Part shown: positions 1 to 11,849 of the stretch, one piece after another
Numbering within the stretch: the stretch's first letter is position 1
Layout: every line of letters starts with the position of its first letter
NCBI GenBank assembly: GCA_963678705.1
Contig: OY783204.1
Location: 28,158,759 to 28,222,758, forward strand
From: Panorpa germanica
Taxonomy: Eukaryota; Arthropoda; Insecta; Mecoptera; Panorpidae
Reading direction: 5' to 3'
Length of the DNA stretch: 64,000 bases
Translations under genes and position numbers: made by a program
Notes under the pieces: generated by a model
Told to the model about the DNA's origin: nothing
The model's input: only the letters and a program-made list of their open reading frames with translations
The model's database searches: none

Positions 1-1240
1 TCCGCGGTTTTTGATCTCACGGTATAAAGTATTAATCAGTGGTTTCATTCGTTTATTTTGTTTCTGAATATTTAAAGAACCAAAACCATATTCCAGTAGC
101 ATAAGCATATTTCCTCTGCTATTGATTTCATAGAAAAATGAATACCTAACAAAATTATAGTTTTTGTTTTTTTATCTTTATCGCTCAGCACTTAGTACGC
201 CACTGGAAACCAATAATTATTATTTGTGATTGACACAAATTGATGCACATCTGTTTTGATCAGCTATTAATTTGAATATGATACAAACATACATATTATA
301 CAAGGTATCGATACATCGATATAACCAGTTATACGTCAAAATTTATTCAAACGTAGTAGCTTTATTTATATTGGATTAAAGTATTAAAATATTAATAATT
401 CAGTGCTACTACCTATTAAACTTTTCAAATATTATTCAAGAGATATACAAGCTATTACCCTTTACTTTTTAGCATATTCTTACTCAATTAGAAATCTCTG
501 TATACGTAAAATATGTCTTGAATATCAGATACTGGGTATACAGCTGACTGGCTGAACAAGCATTCTTCTTATAATTAAAATATCACGTTATCAGGAGATC
601 TATCTACTCGTACAGCAAACAAAAATTATTACAGAAACGTTTGTCAACAAATAAACTACATGTATGTCTTATATTATGTAATTACAGAGCCGGATTCACC
701 CCATATAAAATCAATTACAAATTAAATGTTGTGAAATAATTGTAGAAATAATTTGTATAAAAAATAATATAAAGATTCCTATGATTGGATTTTTAAAAAC
801 ATATATTTGAATTTACCTAATAATAAATCTGACAGTCCCAACGTGTGTCAACCTGTTGAAAAGTACGACTCTGCTTTCTGACACTACAGCTTCAGGCCAA
901 GTTGTATAACCAAGTGGAATATAATTTAAATAAATAAACGTTCTCGTTGTAACCATGCAAAAAAAACTATTTGTTTACATTTAAATTTAGAGCATTCATT
1001 AGTAGAAGTTTACAAGTTAGAATTAAACAATACGTTTTTTATATGTTTCAAAATATTATAGGACAATGATAAATTTCGGGTTTTATTCGCAAATCAGAGC
1101 TGTGTTATAACTGGGTTTAAATGTTATATGCTAAATGTAACCTTCTATTTATTGCTTCTAAATTATTCTTTAATAAGCCGCAATATTGTAAAAGATATTA
1201 ACAATTAAAATAGTCACTTTTGTCTTTTTGATTATAAGAG
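1..1240. other. AT-rich intergenic sequence, no gene seen
   Basis: No open frame with family resemblance and no plausible exon pair is visible on either strand. The sequence is AT-rich with scattered short A and T runs. It could hold distal regulatory DNA or exons of a gene beyond the window edge, but nothing supports either. Confidence 0.5.
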
Positions 1241-1530
1241 GCTCGGGGGCAGTTTTTGCTGAGAGTAAAAATTGTGCTAGAAAGTTGAAATTTTGTATAT
1301 AGGCTAACCTTGATAACTTATTTCCTGTTGGTCAAATAACGCATAAATTGAAAATATTATTTATTTTGATAAAAAAAAAATATATTTTTTTAGTCAATTT
1401 ATTATTGTGCGAGTTTATTATTTCAATTTAAAAATAGAGTTAAATATGAAATGTAATTACGAATTATTTTATTGGATTCAAATCATACACGCCAAAAAGA
1501 CGTCGCCGCTTTACGACGGGGGTAAACTCT
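1241..1530 (+). repeat. Dispersed repeat, copy 1
   Basis: This block matches 11558-11849 in the same orientation. Both begin with a G-rich segment followed by GCAGTTTTTGC and AAAATTGTGCTAGAAA, and both end with GACGGGGGTAAACTCT. The middle is more diverged and shorter here. No terminal inverted repeats or target duplications are clear, so the element class is unknown. Confidence 0.6.
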
Positions 1531-1539
1531 ATTAATTTA

Positions 1540-1758
1540 TATAGTTCAAATTACGAGAGTTCGGCGACGACTCATGCTTAAAACAAATTGTGAGGTATAA
1601 ACTGCCGATACTAAACTAAAAAGCACTGACTCACTTATTTTTCTATAAAGTATATAGAAACGAATAAGATAAAATTCATTATCGTATTATAGATTTATAC
1701 CGCTCTTATAACCTCTTTAAAGTATAAGTCACCGCCGAACTATCGTGATTGGACTATA
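1540..1758 (+). mobile_element. Short TIR element (MITE), copy A
   Basis: This is a roughly 218-bp element whose two ends are inverted repeats of about 35 bp. The left end begins TATAGTTCAAATTACGAGAG; the right end finishes with a matching complement (CTATCGTGATTGGACTATA). A second copy lies in opposite orientation at 4451-4668. There is no coding capacity, so it is probably a non-autonomous DNA transposon. The outermost TA could be a target duplication. Confidence 0.7.
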
Positions 1759-3029
1759 TTTACAATATAAAAAAGAAACCGATAAATAAAATGTTACGTC
1801 AGAATTAACCGGTAAAAAAAACCGGTCAAATTTTAAATAGCTATATCGATATCGATCGTCCAGTTCAATAGTGAGACATGTTGAAAAAATATGCTACTTT
1901 AACCAAGCAGGATTATAATGCAGGTTTAAAAAATACATTCAAATGTCAATATATAAATTCCAAATCCATTACGTAAAATAATATGCAAAAACAAATGAGG
2001 TAAAAACTAAAAGTGGAACTATAAATTACCAACGAGTGGATATTTAGTTACGCAACATGATGTGTCAACACTATATGTCTATCTCGCTCATCTGTTCATT
2101 CATAACCAGAATTTGTAAATAATATAGTAAATGAATAGTAAATACAAAATGCTTGAGGAAGTGTTATTTCTTAATGGATTCTAATTGATATGAGACAAAC
2201 ATATACTCGTATATATTTTTTAAATAAATATGATATAAGTTTAAAGTATCAAGAAAAAAATCATTTATCATTTACATTTACTGGTTGACCTTATGACCGG
2301 TCTTTATGAACGGTTAATTAAAAAGGTCGTTTTGTTTTTGTCGCAGAAAGATAAAGACGAATCCATTTGACAAGAACAACAATTTTCGTGTAAAGACAGT
2401 CTTGTGAGAGTGAGATTTTTTTCTAAAAAAAAGTGACACGCTTTAGAAATAGTCTAAAAGGTGTTTCAGATGAGATGACACTATTTATAACTGTAAATTT
2501 GTAAAACTTAAATCCATGACATTAAAATCATATATTTTCCAAAGGTAATACTTTTTCTTCAGCAAAACTTGAACATACAAAAATAGTTACAAATTTTCAT
2601 AAAATTTAATTAATTTTATTTGTTGTTTTATTCAGCTCTTTTAGGCGTGAGCGTCTAAGTGAGAAATCATTTATAATTAATAGCATTTTAACTGTAACAC
2701 GATATTCATTTTCTTTTAATTACACCTCATAAAAGAAAACATGTCTAAAAGACATTAGGCCGTGGCCTATATTCTAATTTAGACGCCTACACGTCCTAAT
2801 GTCAGTTGCTTGATGAATGAACCGTTAAAATTAACTGCGTCTTTATTATCATTAATTACTTAATTAAATATTGTTTTAAATAATTAACGAAAGGAAGTAA
2901 CTAACTGGTTACGAACCTCGTTAACTAATAATCTAGCCTAGAAAACGTTTAATTAGCTTTAGTGTTTTGAGTTTACTATTTTAATAAATTTCATTAAATG
3001 CATCTATTAAGTTATTCGTAAAGCAGTAA
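1759..3029. other. Intergenic, no gene seen
   Basis: AT-rich sequence with no supportable gene, RNA or mobile element. A block near 2730-2830 contains several short inverted motifs around the word GACATTAGG but no defined element. Confidence 0.45.
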
Positions 3030-3380
3030 CGCAGTTTTATTGTAGTGATAGTTTCGTAGTTATTCAAATGGTAGCGAACGAAAGCAAATATTGATAAAGT
3101 TGGCTACCAAAGTCTCCAAAATTTATTAGCTCAAGAAGATTTATTAGCTCAGTTTTATTGTAGTAATAGTTTCGTAGTTATTCAAATGATAGCGAAAACG
3201 AAACCAAATATTGATAAAGAGTTGGTTACCAAAGTCTCCACAATTTATTAGCTCAAGAAGATTTATTAGCTCAGTTTTATTGTAGTAATAGTTTCGTAGT
3301 TATTCAAATGGTAGCGAACGAAAGCAAATATTGATAAAGTTGGCTATCAAAGTCTCCAAAATTTATTAGCTCAAGAAACA
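3030..3380 (+). repeat. Three tandem copies of a ~120-bp unit
   Basis: Units begin at about 3030, 3151 and 3271 with CAGTTTTATTGTAGT and run through GTAGCGAACGAAAGCAAATA to TTTATTAGCTCAAGAA. Copies 1 and 3 are nearly identical. Copy 2 differs by several substitutions and small insertions. No protein is encoded. It looks like a small local minisatellite. Confidence 0.85.
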
Positions 3381-4450
3381 TAAATTTCTAACTTCTTCGT
3401 GGCATTGATTGACTTATTGACCTGTGTCTAATTTCATCGCATTAATTTTTAAAGTCGTTAACAGCAGGTGCCATATTTGTTATATTTTTCTTAAACAATT
3501 TACATAAATAATTTGAATGATGACGTCAAAAAACATTACAATAAATAAATAAGTAAGCTTCAACCTTATAAATATTCAACTAACAGTAATTTAGTTGTTA
3601 TTTAAATTAGTTTTATAAATATTTTATGGCTGACCTTTTGAATTTTGAGAATTATAGTTCAAGTTTGAAAATCATTGAAAGGTCATACATGTAGCATGAT
3701 ATATTAGTATTATTACAAGAAGAAAATATTTTTATACATATCAGAAGTGGGATTGGTAGAGTTTACAGTATATTTGTTGCTGCAGTTGCAGTGTTAAGGG
3801 ATTACGGTACATCTGTCTAATATCAGAATGTCTAATTTTGAAGGAATAAGCTTTATATATTATAAACCGGTGCATATGTCTTTTAATTAAAAAATAATAT
3901 ATATAGTAATATATAGCTATCATCAATAAAATGTTTGCAAGAGATAACTGCGTTAGAGAGTGTAATTATGAAGCAAACATCTTAAAAGATTTATTATGAG
4001 TTCAATGCGCAAATCTCACGCAAATCTATCCAGATGTTTGGTTTAAAGTCACTTGTGCATGCAATGGTAGTTGTGAAAGCCATGTATATAGAGCGTAATA
4101 GTAATCTACCTCCCGCAGTGTGTGCTGTGGTACAGAGAGATGCGAAGAAATAAACATCATCATCAACAGTATATCGCGTGTCCGAGATTATGAGTTTCCG
4201 TCCGTCGTAGAGTGCCGCAACATCGCTGTGTTAACGCCCCAGTAAATACAGAACACTTATTAGAACTTGGTGATTTATTTCTAGTAACGTCATAACTCAA
4301 AAATTATCATTAATAAAGTATGAGCTAGTTTAGAGGTCAAAAGAGGTCTATTCTCTATTCTATACGATGTACTGAATGCACAATTTATAGAATTTTGTTT
4401 TCTATATCCGGTACAACTGTTTTTATTGAAATATTAAGAAATAGGACATA
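3381..4450. other. Intergenic, no gene seen
   Basis: No reading frame with domain resemblance. A somewhat GC-richer patch at about 4095-4260 stands out from the AT-rich background but contains no tRNA-like folds or coding signal that I can identify. Confidence 0.45.
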
Positions 4451-4668
4451 TATAGTCCAAATCACGAGAGTTCGTCGGCGACTTATATTTAAAAGAGGTT
4501 ATAAGAGCGGTATAAATCTATAATACGATAATGAATTTTATCTTATTTGTTTCTATATACATTATAGAAAAATAAGTGAGTCAGTGCTTTTTACTTATAT
4601 CGGCAGTTTATACCCCACAACTTGTTTTAAGTATGAGTCACCGCCGAACTCTCGTAATTTGAACTATA
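4451..4668 (-). mobile_element. Short TIR element (MITE), copy B
   Basis: This is the reverse complement of copy A at 1540-1758, with the same terminal inverted repeats (TATAGTCCAAATCACGAGAG at the left, CTCTCGTAATTTGAACTATA at the right) and the same internal sequence around AAGTGAGTCAGTGC. Together the copies form a long inverted pair about 2.7 kb apart. A diverged fragment of the same family may lie near 33880-33990. Confidence 0.7.
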
Positions 4669-5771
4669 GTATTTACATTAAGTACGCTATCTCCTTTACA
4701 CACTATTGTGTAACAGAGATGACAATACATTAAATAGGAAAGGGAATCCATCGATCCGTGAAATGACTTTTTATAAATTTTGCTTAATCGTTTATAAAAA
4801 TTCAGCCTGCGTATGTTTGTGCTCACAAAACTCGAAAAGTAGTTGGTCGATTGACTTGAAATTTTGACACAACATTGCACAACGTGTGTCTTCTTTAATT
4901 TTCCATTCATTTCATATCAGACTGAGCCACAGTAATCGTGTACCGGTTTTAGCTTGTATCTCATAAAATATTACGACTTATTAAAAAGTAATTAGACATT
5001 TGAGTTCGTAATAGTCAACTTTATCAATTTTTTATAGAAATTAAGACATGCTTCACACCCAATTGGAAAGATAGTTGTATATATATTCGATGTTATACTT
5101 CAACCTTGGTCTGCAGCTTTGCCAACCGAGTGTACCCATGTGGAACACCAAATACCAAACGCAACACCCAGTTTATGTGCATTGTGCATAGACGTACCAT
5201 ATAAGCGACCGTCTAAATGAGAAATGCAATAAAAATAAATAAATTAAATGTACGCATGCATTTCTGGCACCAATTGTTTCAAAGGTCATCAGACTGTAAT
5301 TGAAACTTTACTTGCAGAGACTATGGAGAGGAGAGGTGAGAGGGGGTACAAGGGTTTATTATTAAGTGTTAAAGAGTTAGTTATATCTAATAAAAAAGTG
5401 ATAAAATGCACTTGTTTTAATTTCAAATTGTGTGGTAAGAGCAGTAAGTTCATCACAAAAAAAAATAAACGATAAATTAAAAATGATAATGATTTGAAAA
5501 CGCATTTACAATTACAATTGTTTTTATTAAGTTATTATTGTTATTGTTTGATATACTGATGATAATAAATGACAGAAGTTGAATAAATGTTTTTTTAATT
5601 TATAAATAAATAAATAAAATTGTTAGAAATATATTATATTAAAAAAACTAATGTATGTCAATTTGTTTTCTGTTTTAGTATATCGGGATTTCCACAATGA
5701 AGTGAAACAGAAAATTCTTTAAGAGGTACTGACTGGTTTTACTCTAATCAAGAATAACGATCAACACAAAA
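4669..5771. other. Intergenic with dispersed repeat pieces
   Basis: A segment at 4791-4866 (containing TTCAGCCTGCGTATGTTTG and GGTCGATTGACTTGAAA) recurs at 55341-55415. A segment at about 4978-5032 (AATTAGACATTTGAG) recurs near 49868-49920. These are probably remnants of one or two old repeat families. The stretch just before 5772 is the upstream region of the lectin gene. Confidence 0.5.
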
Positions 5772-7259
5772 ATGATACTAAAATACTCAATAATATTCTT
5801 AATAGCAGGTAAAAAGTCATCTCGAGAATTTAAGCTTTAACAGGCGCCTGTTAAAAATATGTATGCAACAACACTAACTTCAAAATTAATTTGTTATAGG
5901 AATATGTACAGCAGTTCCAAGAAGCCGTCCAAAAAGGTATTACGTGTGTCCACAAGATTTTATCCGTCTTGGAAATCACTGCTATTATTTTTCGGAGAAA
6001 GTGGATTCTTGGAAGGATGCACAGTTTGATTGTCAAGATCGTAATAGTGAACTCGCTGAACTAAAAACGAAATATCAAGATAGGACCTTGAGAGAATATA
6101 TAAATCGACTTGGTGAGTAATGTGTACTAATAGGATAATAGGACGTGCGTTTTTCAAATACAATTTCACTTATTAAACAAAATTGTAGCTCCCGTGGAAA
6201 GATGGATTGGTGGCCTTTACAATTGGAAGGACATGAATTGGCATTGGGCAAGTGGTGCCAATATGACCTACCGATCATTTGTTGCATTAGATCCCAGAAA
6301 AAACAACCCACAGTCTTTACAATGGCATTGCACAGCAACTGATCCAAAATCAAAAAATAGGTGAACACACAGATACATTTAAAAGATTAATTTAAAAGAG
6401 AAATAGTAACTAGATAATTATTTTCAGATGGGCTCCTCATCTGTGCATGATCGGAAAACGTTTCATCTGCCAAAAGAATTTAGAAAATGTCGACAACGAA
6501 GGTCGTAGAAGACTTCTAGAAGAATGGAATCAAAACAATCCGGACCATCGAGTAAATGAAATCGAGGTACCTCCACCTTATAGAAGGAATCACAAAGTTA
6601 GAAAGCATGGCAGAAAACCAAGACCAGACCAAAATAATACAATTCCAGATTCTGATAACGAAATTCGAAGACCTTCGAACAACACCACCGAAGATGACTA
6701 CAAACGTCACCGACCAAATGGTGGTAACCATAAAAAATATGTCCCAAATGGAGTTAACCTAAAAGACCATCGCCCAAATGGCGTTAATTTGAAAGAACAC
6801 GTCCCAAACGGAGTAAACCATAAAAACTATCGTCCAAATGGTGCAAATATAGATCGTAACGAATATGCGTTGAGACCTACAGAAACCTCCATACGCGTTA
6901 GACCGAATGCCGAGAATCAGCGACAAAATAGGAACAGGAATCGTGAGAGGCAAGTCCCAGGGGAGTTGAGGACTTCACGAAATGGCGCAGAAGTTAACAG
7001 GAGGAGGAGGCCATTGAGTGACGAGCAGTTGATGAAGATTAGGCAAGAACGTAAACGCAGGAGGATGGAGAAGAGAAGACGATTGTATGAAGAAAGAAGA
7101 CGTCAAGCTGCTGAAACCGCTGAAGCTACAAAAAGCACACCACATAGAAGGGAGACGAATCTTTTGGATAATATTACGCAAAGAACAATATACGTGGATA
7201 GTAAGAAACATGGACGGTTATATCCAAACGCTATCGTTGAGGAACATGACTTTAAATAA
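5772..7259 (+). CDS. Secreted C-type lectin with long basic C-terminal tail
   Basis: Four exons by consensus splice sites and phase: 5772-5808, 5900-6112, 6189-6360 and 6428-7259, giving 417 aa. Residues 1-17 are a signal peptide, followed by a furin-like RPKR near residue 25. The C-type lectin domain spans about 26-156. It has the N-terminal C29/C40 pair of a long-form domain, the WIGG motif, WHW, and C-terminal cysteines in LQWHC, LC and FICQK. I see no EPN or QPD sugar-binding tripeptide, so calcium-dependent sugar binding is doubtful. The tail of about 260 residues is Arg/Lys/Asn-rich and carries five consecutive 10-residue units of the type (R/V)PNGxNxKxx from about residue 236. It then becomes almost pure Arg/Lys/Glu. 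Insects have secreted lectins of this build acting in hemolymph or cuticle; the exact orthologue is not recognised. Confidence 0.85.
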
Positions 7260-8744
7260 GTCTTTACTTTGATATTTTTAAACTTAGTTATCACTCATTT
7301 TGAATCAGTCAGAATATAAATATGTGCTTAAGTATTTAAAATTAGTTGTACTTATAATTTTTTACTAATGTTTCCAATATTTGTAGCAATAGATTCGTGG
7401 ACATGTTTCGCCCAATAAACGCGTGATTGAATGACACCCCGGTATACTGTATATTATTTATTTAGCGGAACAATTTAAACCGTTTTGAAACTAAGATAAT
7501 AACTTAGCTAAGACTTTTGCTAAGATTAATATAACATTACAAATGTTTACTTTTTACCGTATTTGTTTTCTAAAACACAATATAACTATTTTATGTAATA
7601 TAATGTAATTTATATTAAAATATATATTAAGAGTAAATGAGTTATAAAATGAATAATACGTATACCCAATTTAATTCAAAAATACGTTACGATTTAAGAG
7701 ATAGATTATAAAAGTATTGCTTGCTTTGTCATGTATATTAACTAATATATGTGTGCGAAAGAGATAGCTTATTTAAAATATATATACATTTTATAAAAAA
7801 AATTTGGTTTAAAAAGATTTCTGATGCCTAACTGATCAAAAGGCAATTACGAGATACTGACAAATTCGTGGATGTCTCGAATATTTAAATATGTACTTTA
7901 TTTCCATACCGATTTATGTATAAGCCTTTAATTAACACGGTAATTAAGTAGATAAGAAGTAAAAATTGACTACAATAACAGATAATATTTATATCTTAAA
8001 TATCTCTCAATATAATAAAACAACGCAGTTTGTCCTTGACTAATTCAAACCCCAGAAACTATTGAACTGCTTGCAATGACAAATTTATGTTGCTAAATTT
8101 TATAATTAGATTATTCAACTATTATAATTATCTAAAATGTATTTAGATGATGCAATTTATGTATTTTTAACATTAACTTTGTCGTAAACTCAAAACCTAG
8201 GCTAAGATTGTAAGCTACTTATTTAAATGTCCGCATAATACGCACGCTGCTTTTTTTCATATAAGAAATATACAAGACTTTCTGAAATGCATTTCCAGAA
8301 CATCTAAAAGGTCGAATAGTAGGTCAATAAGTCTTATTTATCAGTGCGTAACGTAATATGTGGACAACTCTTTACTTAATATTAATTATATATAATCAAA
8401 CTATATACATACGCTTTGCAACAATAGCAATTGGATTATTATTGCAGTCATTGTTTATATTTATGTAGAATTTAAAATATAATATATTTTATAAATTTAA
8501 AATTTTAAGTATTTAAAAGCTTTACATTATCATCGATTTATATTAAATAAAAAAGTTGTATCAAACGTTTCAATACTTTTACTTTTTTAATACAAAATCA
8601 ACACAATTTGCGCCTAAAACTGCAACCATAATAACACATATTTACAATATCTGAATAACACATGTCTTGTCTCAAAGAAAAAGTGAAACTGGTCTCAAAT
8701 TACTGGTCTTAATGCTCTAATAAGTATATTTAAACATTACTCAC
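7260..8744. other. Intergenic, no gene seen
   Basis: Lies between the 3' end of the lectin gene and the last visible exon of the HTATSF1 homologue. The second RRM and acidic tail expected downstream of that gene are not visible on the minus strand here. The lectin 3' UTR probably ends in the first few hundred bases. Confidence 0.5.
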
Positions 8745-9640
8745 CCTTATGTAAGTGCATAGCGCATCTCCTTTTAAGATATTAGTCCCAGGTTCCATGT
8801 ACATCTTAACTTTCATCTTCTGGGTTTGAGGATCTCGGAATATCATCCCACACTTTGACATTAACTCACAAAATTCTTCCTCAGTAATATCTAAAGGTAA
8901 ATTACTAACGTACACTTTAGTATTTTGATCTTCCGTAGGTTCAAACCAAGCTGAAACAATGCCAAGATATTGATATCTAAATAAACTTTGATATAAGATA
9001 TTACTTAGAAATTATTCTTACTTGGTTCCTGAGGTAGTTTTCTCTTCAAATCGCCACTACCAGCAGTTTCTTTCTCTTTTTTATCTTCCTTCTTGGTTTC
9101 TTCCTTATCTTTATCAGAACTTGTATTATCAACAAAACCATAACTCATTTGATAACGAGCCATAAAGTAATCATCAATTTTAGGAAACCAGGCATTCTTT
9201 TCTTTATCCCAAATATATACAACTCCTTCACCATCTGTGTAGGTATGAGTGTCATTCTCATAGCCATATTTAGCGCCATCTTCAGATGTTTCTGGATTTC
9301 CAATTTCACTAGATTTTGATGCTGAAGCAGCTTCTCCTTCAGAAGATGCAGTTTCAGGATGGATTTCTCGAGGCTTCCATTCGTTTTTAATGTTATCCCA
9401 AATATATTGGTACTTTGAGGTAGGATCTGTATAAATAGCTAAATCGCCTTCGTAGTGGACATTTTCAGCGTATTGATCGCCACCGGAATTGGAATTGTCT
9501 GTGGTTTCCGGTTTTTTATCGGACTCCAGTGTGGAGGATTCTAGAGATGCATCTGGTACTTTCTGTTCTTTAGATGGTTCAGCTGTATCAGATTCTTTAT
9601 CGACTAAAGCAGGCACCTCTTCTTTCCCTAAGGGATCCAT
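8745..9640 (-). CDS. HTATSF1: HIV Tat-specific factor 1 (HTATSF1) homologue, 5' part only
   Basis: Two minus-strand exons are visible: 9022-9640 and 8745-8950, 275 codons. The protein starts MDPLGKEE. It has an acidic Ser/Glu leader, then two aromatic repeats ending YIWD (YQYIWDNIKNEW and VVYIWDKEKNAWF), a Lys/Glu-rich linker, TWFEPT, and the first RRM (VYVSNLPLDITEEEF ... MKVKMY ... LKGDALCTYIR). This order is the N-terminal half of Tat-SF1, a nuclear U2 snRNP-associated splicing and elongation factor. The gene then stops at a good donor (GTGAGT) within RRM1. The rest of RRM1, the U2AF-homology RRM and the acidic tail were not found in the 8.7 kb downstream. Either the remaining exons lie beyond the window, with the lectin gene nested in an intron, or this is a truncated copy. 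Confidence 0.85.
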
Positions 9641-9719
9641 ATTTTCCTGAAAACAAAAAGATATATGAAATCGAAATTATAAGTTATATATTTCGTGTAT
9701 TAGGTGGGAAATAATTTTA

Positions 9720-10239
9720 GAGCATATATATATGGAGAGTGAATGCTGGACTTGAAAGTGTGTCCAAAATGTGTGCGAGAGAGAAAGGTATATGTTCCTA
9801 TTTGTTCTCTATGCGTATGCGTCGAAAGTGACAGTTGTCAAGTCAGAGCTGTCTAGGTATAATACGTGACAGTTGTTAAATATGACATTATATTGATGTA
9901 GAATAATGTAGATATGTATAAATATAACTGAAAACGTGAGTTCTGTTCACTCCAAAAATCAACTGGGTTGGTCGTTATCCCTACAGCAACGTCTATGGCG
10001 TTCATGAGTATATGTTTTCACAGTTTTACCGACAGACGAGCCTTGTACCAACTAAAGAAATATAATTTCTTTACATATATTTTATTTATTATATCTTAAT
10101 AGAATATTAATATTTATTTTATCTAGACAGCTGTCATTCCGACGCATGTGCATAGAGAACAAATAGGAACATATACCTTTCTCTCTCGCACACATTTTGG
10201 ACACACTTTTAACTATTCACACTCTATACATACATGCTC
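9720..10239. mobile_element. 520-bp MITE with long TIRs and TA target duplication
   Basis: Left and right ends are inverted repeats of roughly 110 bp. Both read GAGCAT inward and share GTGTGTCCAAAATGTGTGCG, AGAGAAAGGTATATGTTCC and TTGTTCTCTATGC. The element is flanked by TA at 9718-9719 and 10240-10241, the target duplication of Tc1/mariner-type transposons. It has no coding capacity. It sits just upstream of the HTATSF1 start, so it may contribute promoter or leader sequence. Confidence 0.85.
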
Positions 10240-10241
10240 TA

Positions 10242-11557
10242 AGGAAATAATACAACATTTATACTATAGTACAAAATTAATGATTTTCTATTATTTTGAC
10301 TTAAATTAGAGCCATTTTATTTATAAAATACATTCTTTATCCATCATAAATCATCTGGCAATCATTTCACAAACACTTTTTGTATCAAATGGAATAGCCT
10401 CTACATGAACATGCAAATAAATAGAACAGTTAATGTTTGGTACACTCACAATAAAAAAAAGTAATTAATTTTAACGGTAAAATTTACGGTTTTGTATTAT
10501 TTGTTCAAGGAAAACTAACAGCTGGTTTTTCACAATTTAAGCAAATGTTTATTCGCCATAATAGCTTCTAAAACCTATAAAATATTATTTAACAGAGCTA
10601 TTGTTTAATAAGGAGATACATGGAGTATTGTAGGAGTGTTGTGATATTTTTCCACGTATAAATAGCAGACCGCATGCATGTTACGAGGTGCATACGCTGT
10701 ATGTATATTGCAATCCATAGTCCTGTTGACCAAGTACCTCAGTGGGTTACATTACATACTGATACATGCAATATAGCATCAAGATAAATAAACCGTATAT
10801 GCATTGAAAACGAACATAAAAAAATAATCAATAATTTTATAGGTTATGTTGAATGATATGAGGAAACCCTCAGCCCTCAACCCTCAAAGCAACTCTATTT
10901 ATGAATAATTGACAACATTACTTCAACTATGAACTTTCTCACGACGTAATGGATATTGAGTATTGACTAGGAGAGAATTACAAAATAGTTAACAGTAAAA
11001 TAATTAATGATAATTACCAACTGGTCCGTGTAGTGACCATAAAACATCAAATCAAGTAAACGAAACTTTATAATAAGTTTGTTTTTGATGTGTATGTTCT
11101 TTGTAACCAATTTGCATTTCGTTAAAAAGTTTATTAGTTGTTTATCAGTGAATTCAAAATGCTGACCGGCACGGTTTTGAAAGAATATGTAATGTAATTA
11201 CGTATGCTATATTGTAATGTTCCAGGTGTAACTTTATATGTTTCTATGTTTGGTACTGAATTTTGTATGGTAGCTCGAAAACGGCTCAAGGGAAGTTTTT
11301 AAAAATTCCCTATTTCGTAGAGAAAAAAATTCTAAGACTCTTGGCGTGCGGTTTCCCTGAATTTTCTGGAAACTCGTAATTTCGGAAAAACTGGAGAAAT
11401 TTTGCATGTATATTACGCTACTAAATAAGAATATATATTTCAAAATTTAGAAATTGAAAATTTTATAAAAGGGCTTTAGAGAAAGCTAAAATTTTGGATT
11501 GCGTAATAATTGAATATCATATTAAAAAAAAAATTCCAAATTTCTAAATTTTATTGC
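10242..11557. other. Intergenic, no gene seen
   Basis: No gene or defined element is visible. A moderately GC-richer tract lies around 10620-10790, and a patch of repeated phenylalanine-like codons at 11250-11420 has no coding support. Confidence 0.4.
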
Positions 11558-11849
11558 GGGGCACAGGAGCAGTTTTTGCCGAGGGTAAAAATTGTGCTAG
11601 AAAATTGAAATTTTGTATAAAAAAAAAAATTAACAAATTTTTAAAAAAAGTTGATGAGAAAACATTTTTTATTTTATTAAAAAAAATATCATTTTTTTTA
11701 GTCAATTTGTATAAAAAATTATTTGTTATTATATGTAAAATAAATATAGAACGAGTTAAATATTTCAATTTAAAAATGGAACGAAAATTTGAAAAGAAAT
11801 TAAATTCACACACAAAAGACAGTCATTGCTTGCGACGGGGGTAAACTCT
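11558..11849 (+). repeat. Dispersed repeat, copy 2
   Basis: Matches copy 1 at 1241-1530 in the same orientation, from the GCAGTTTTTGCCGAGGG segment to GACGGGGGTAAACTCT. The middle is A/T-homopolymer rich and happens to be open in one frame on each strand. That is expected from low complexity and is not evidence of a protein. Confidence 0.6.

Noticed and set aside
6075-7294. Several minus-strand and alternate-frame open frames over the lectin gene
   Set aside because: They are shadows of the real plus-strand exons, whose domain motifs and splice sites are clear.
11554-11844. Open frames on both strands (96 and 89 codons)
   Set aside because: They lie in a dispersed repeat and are made of homopolymer-rich codons, with no family resemblance.
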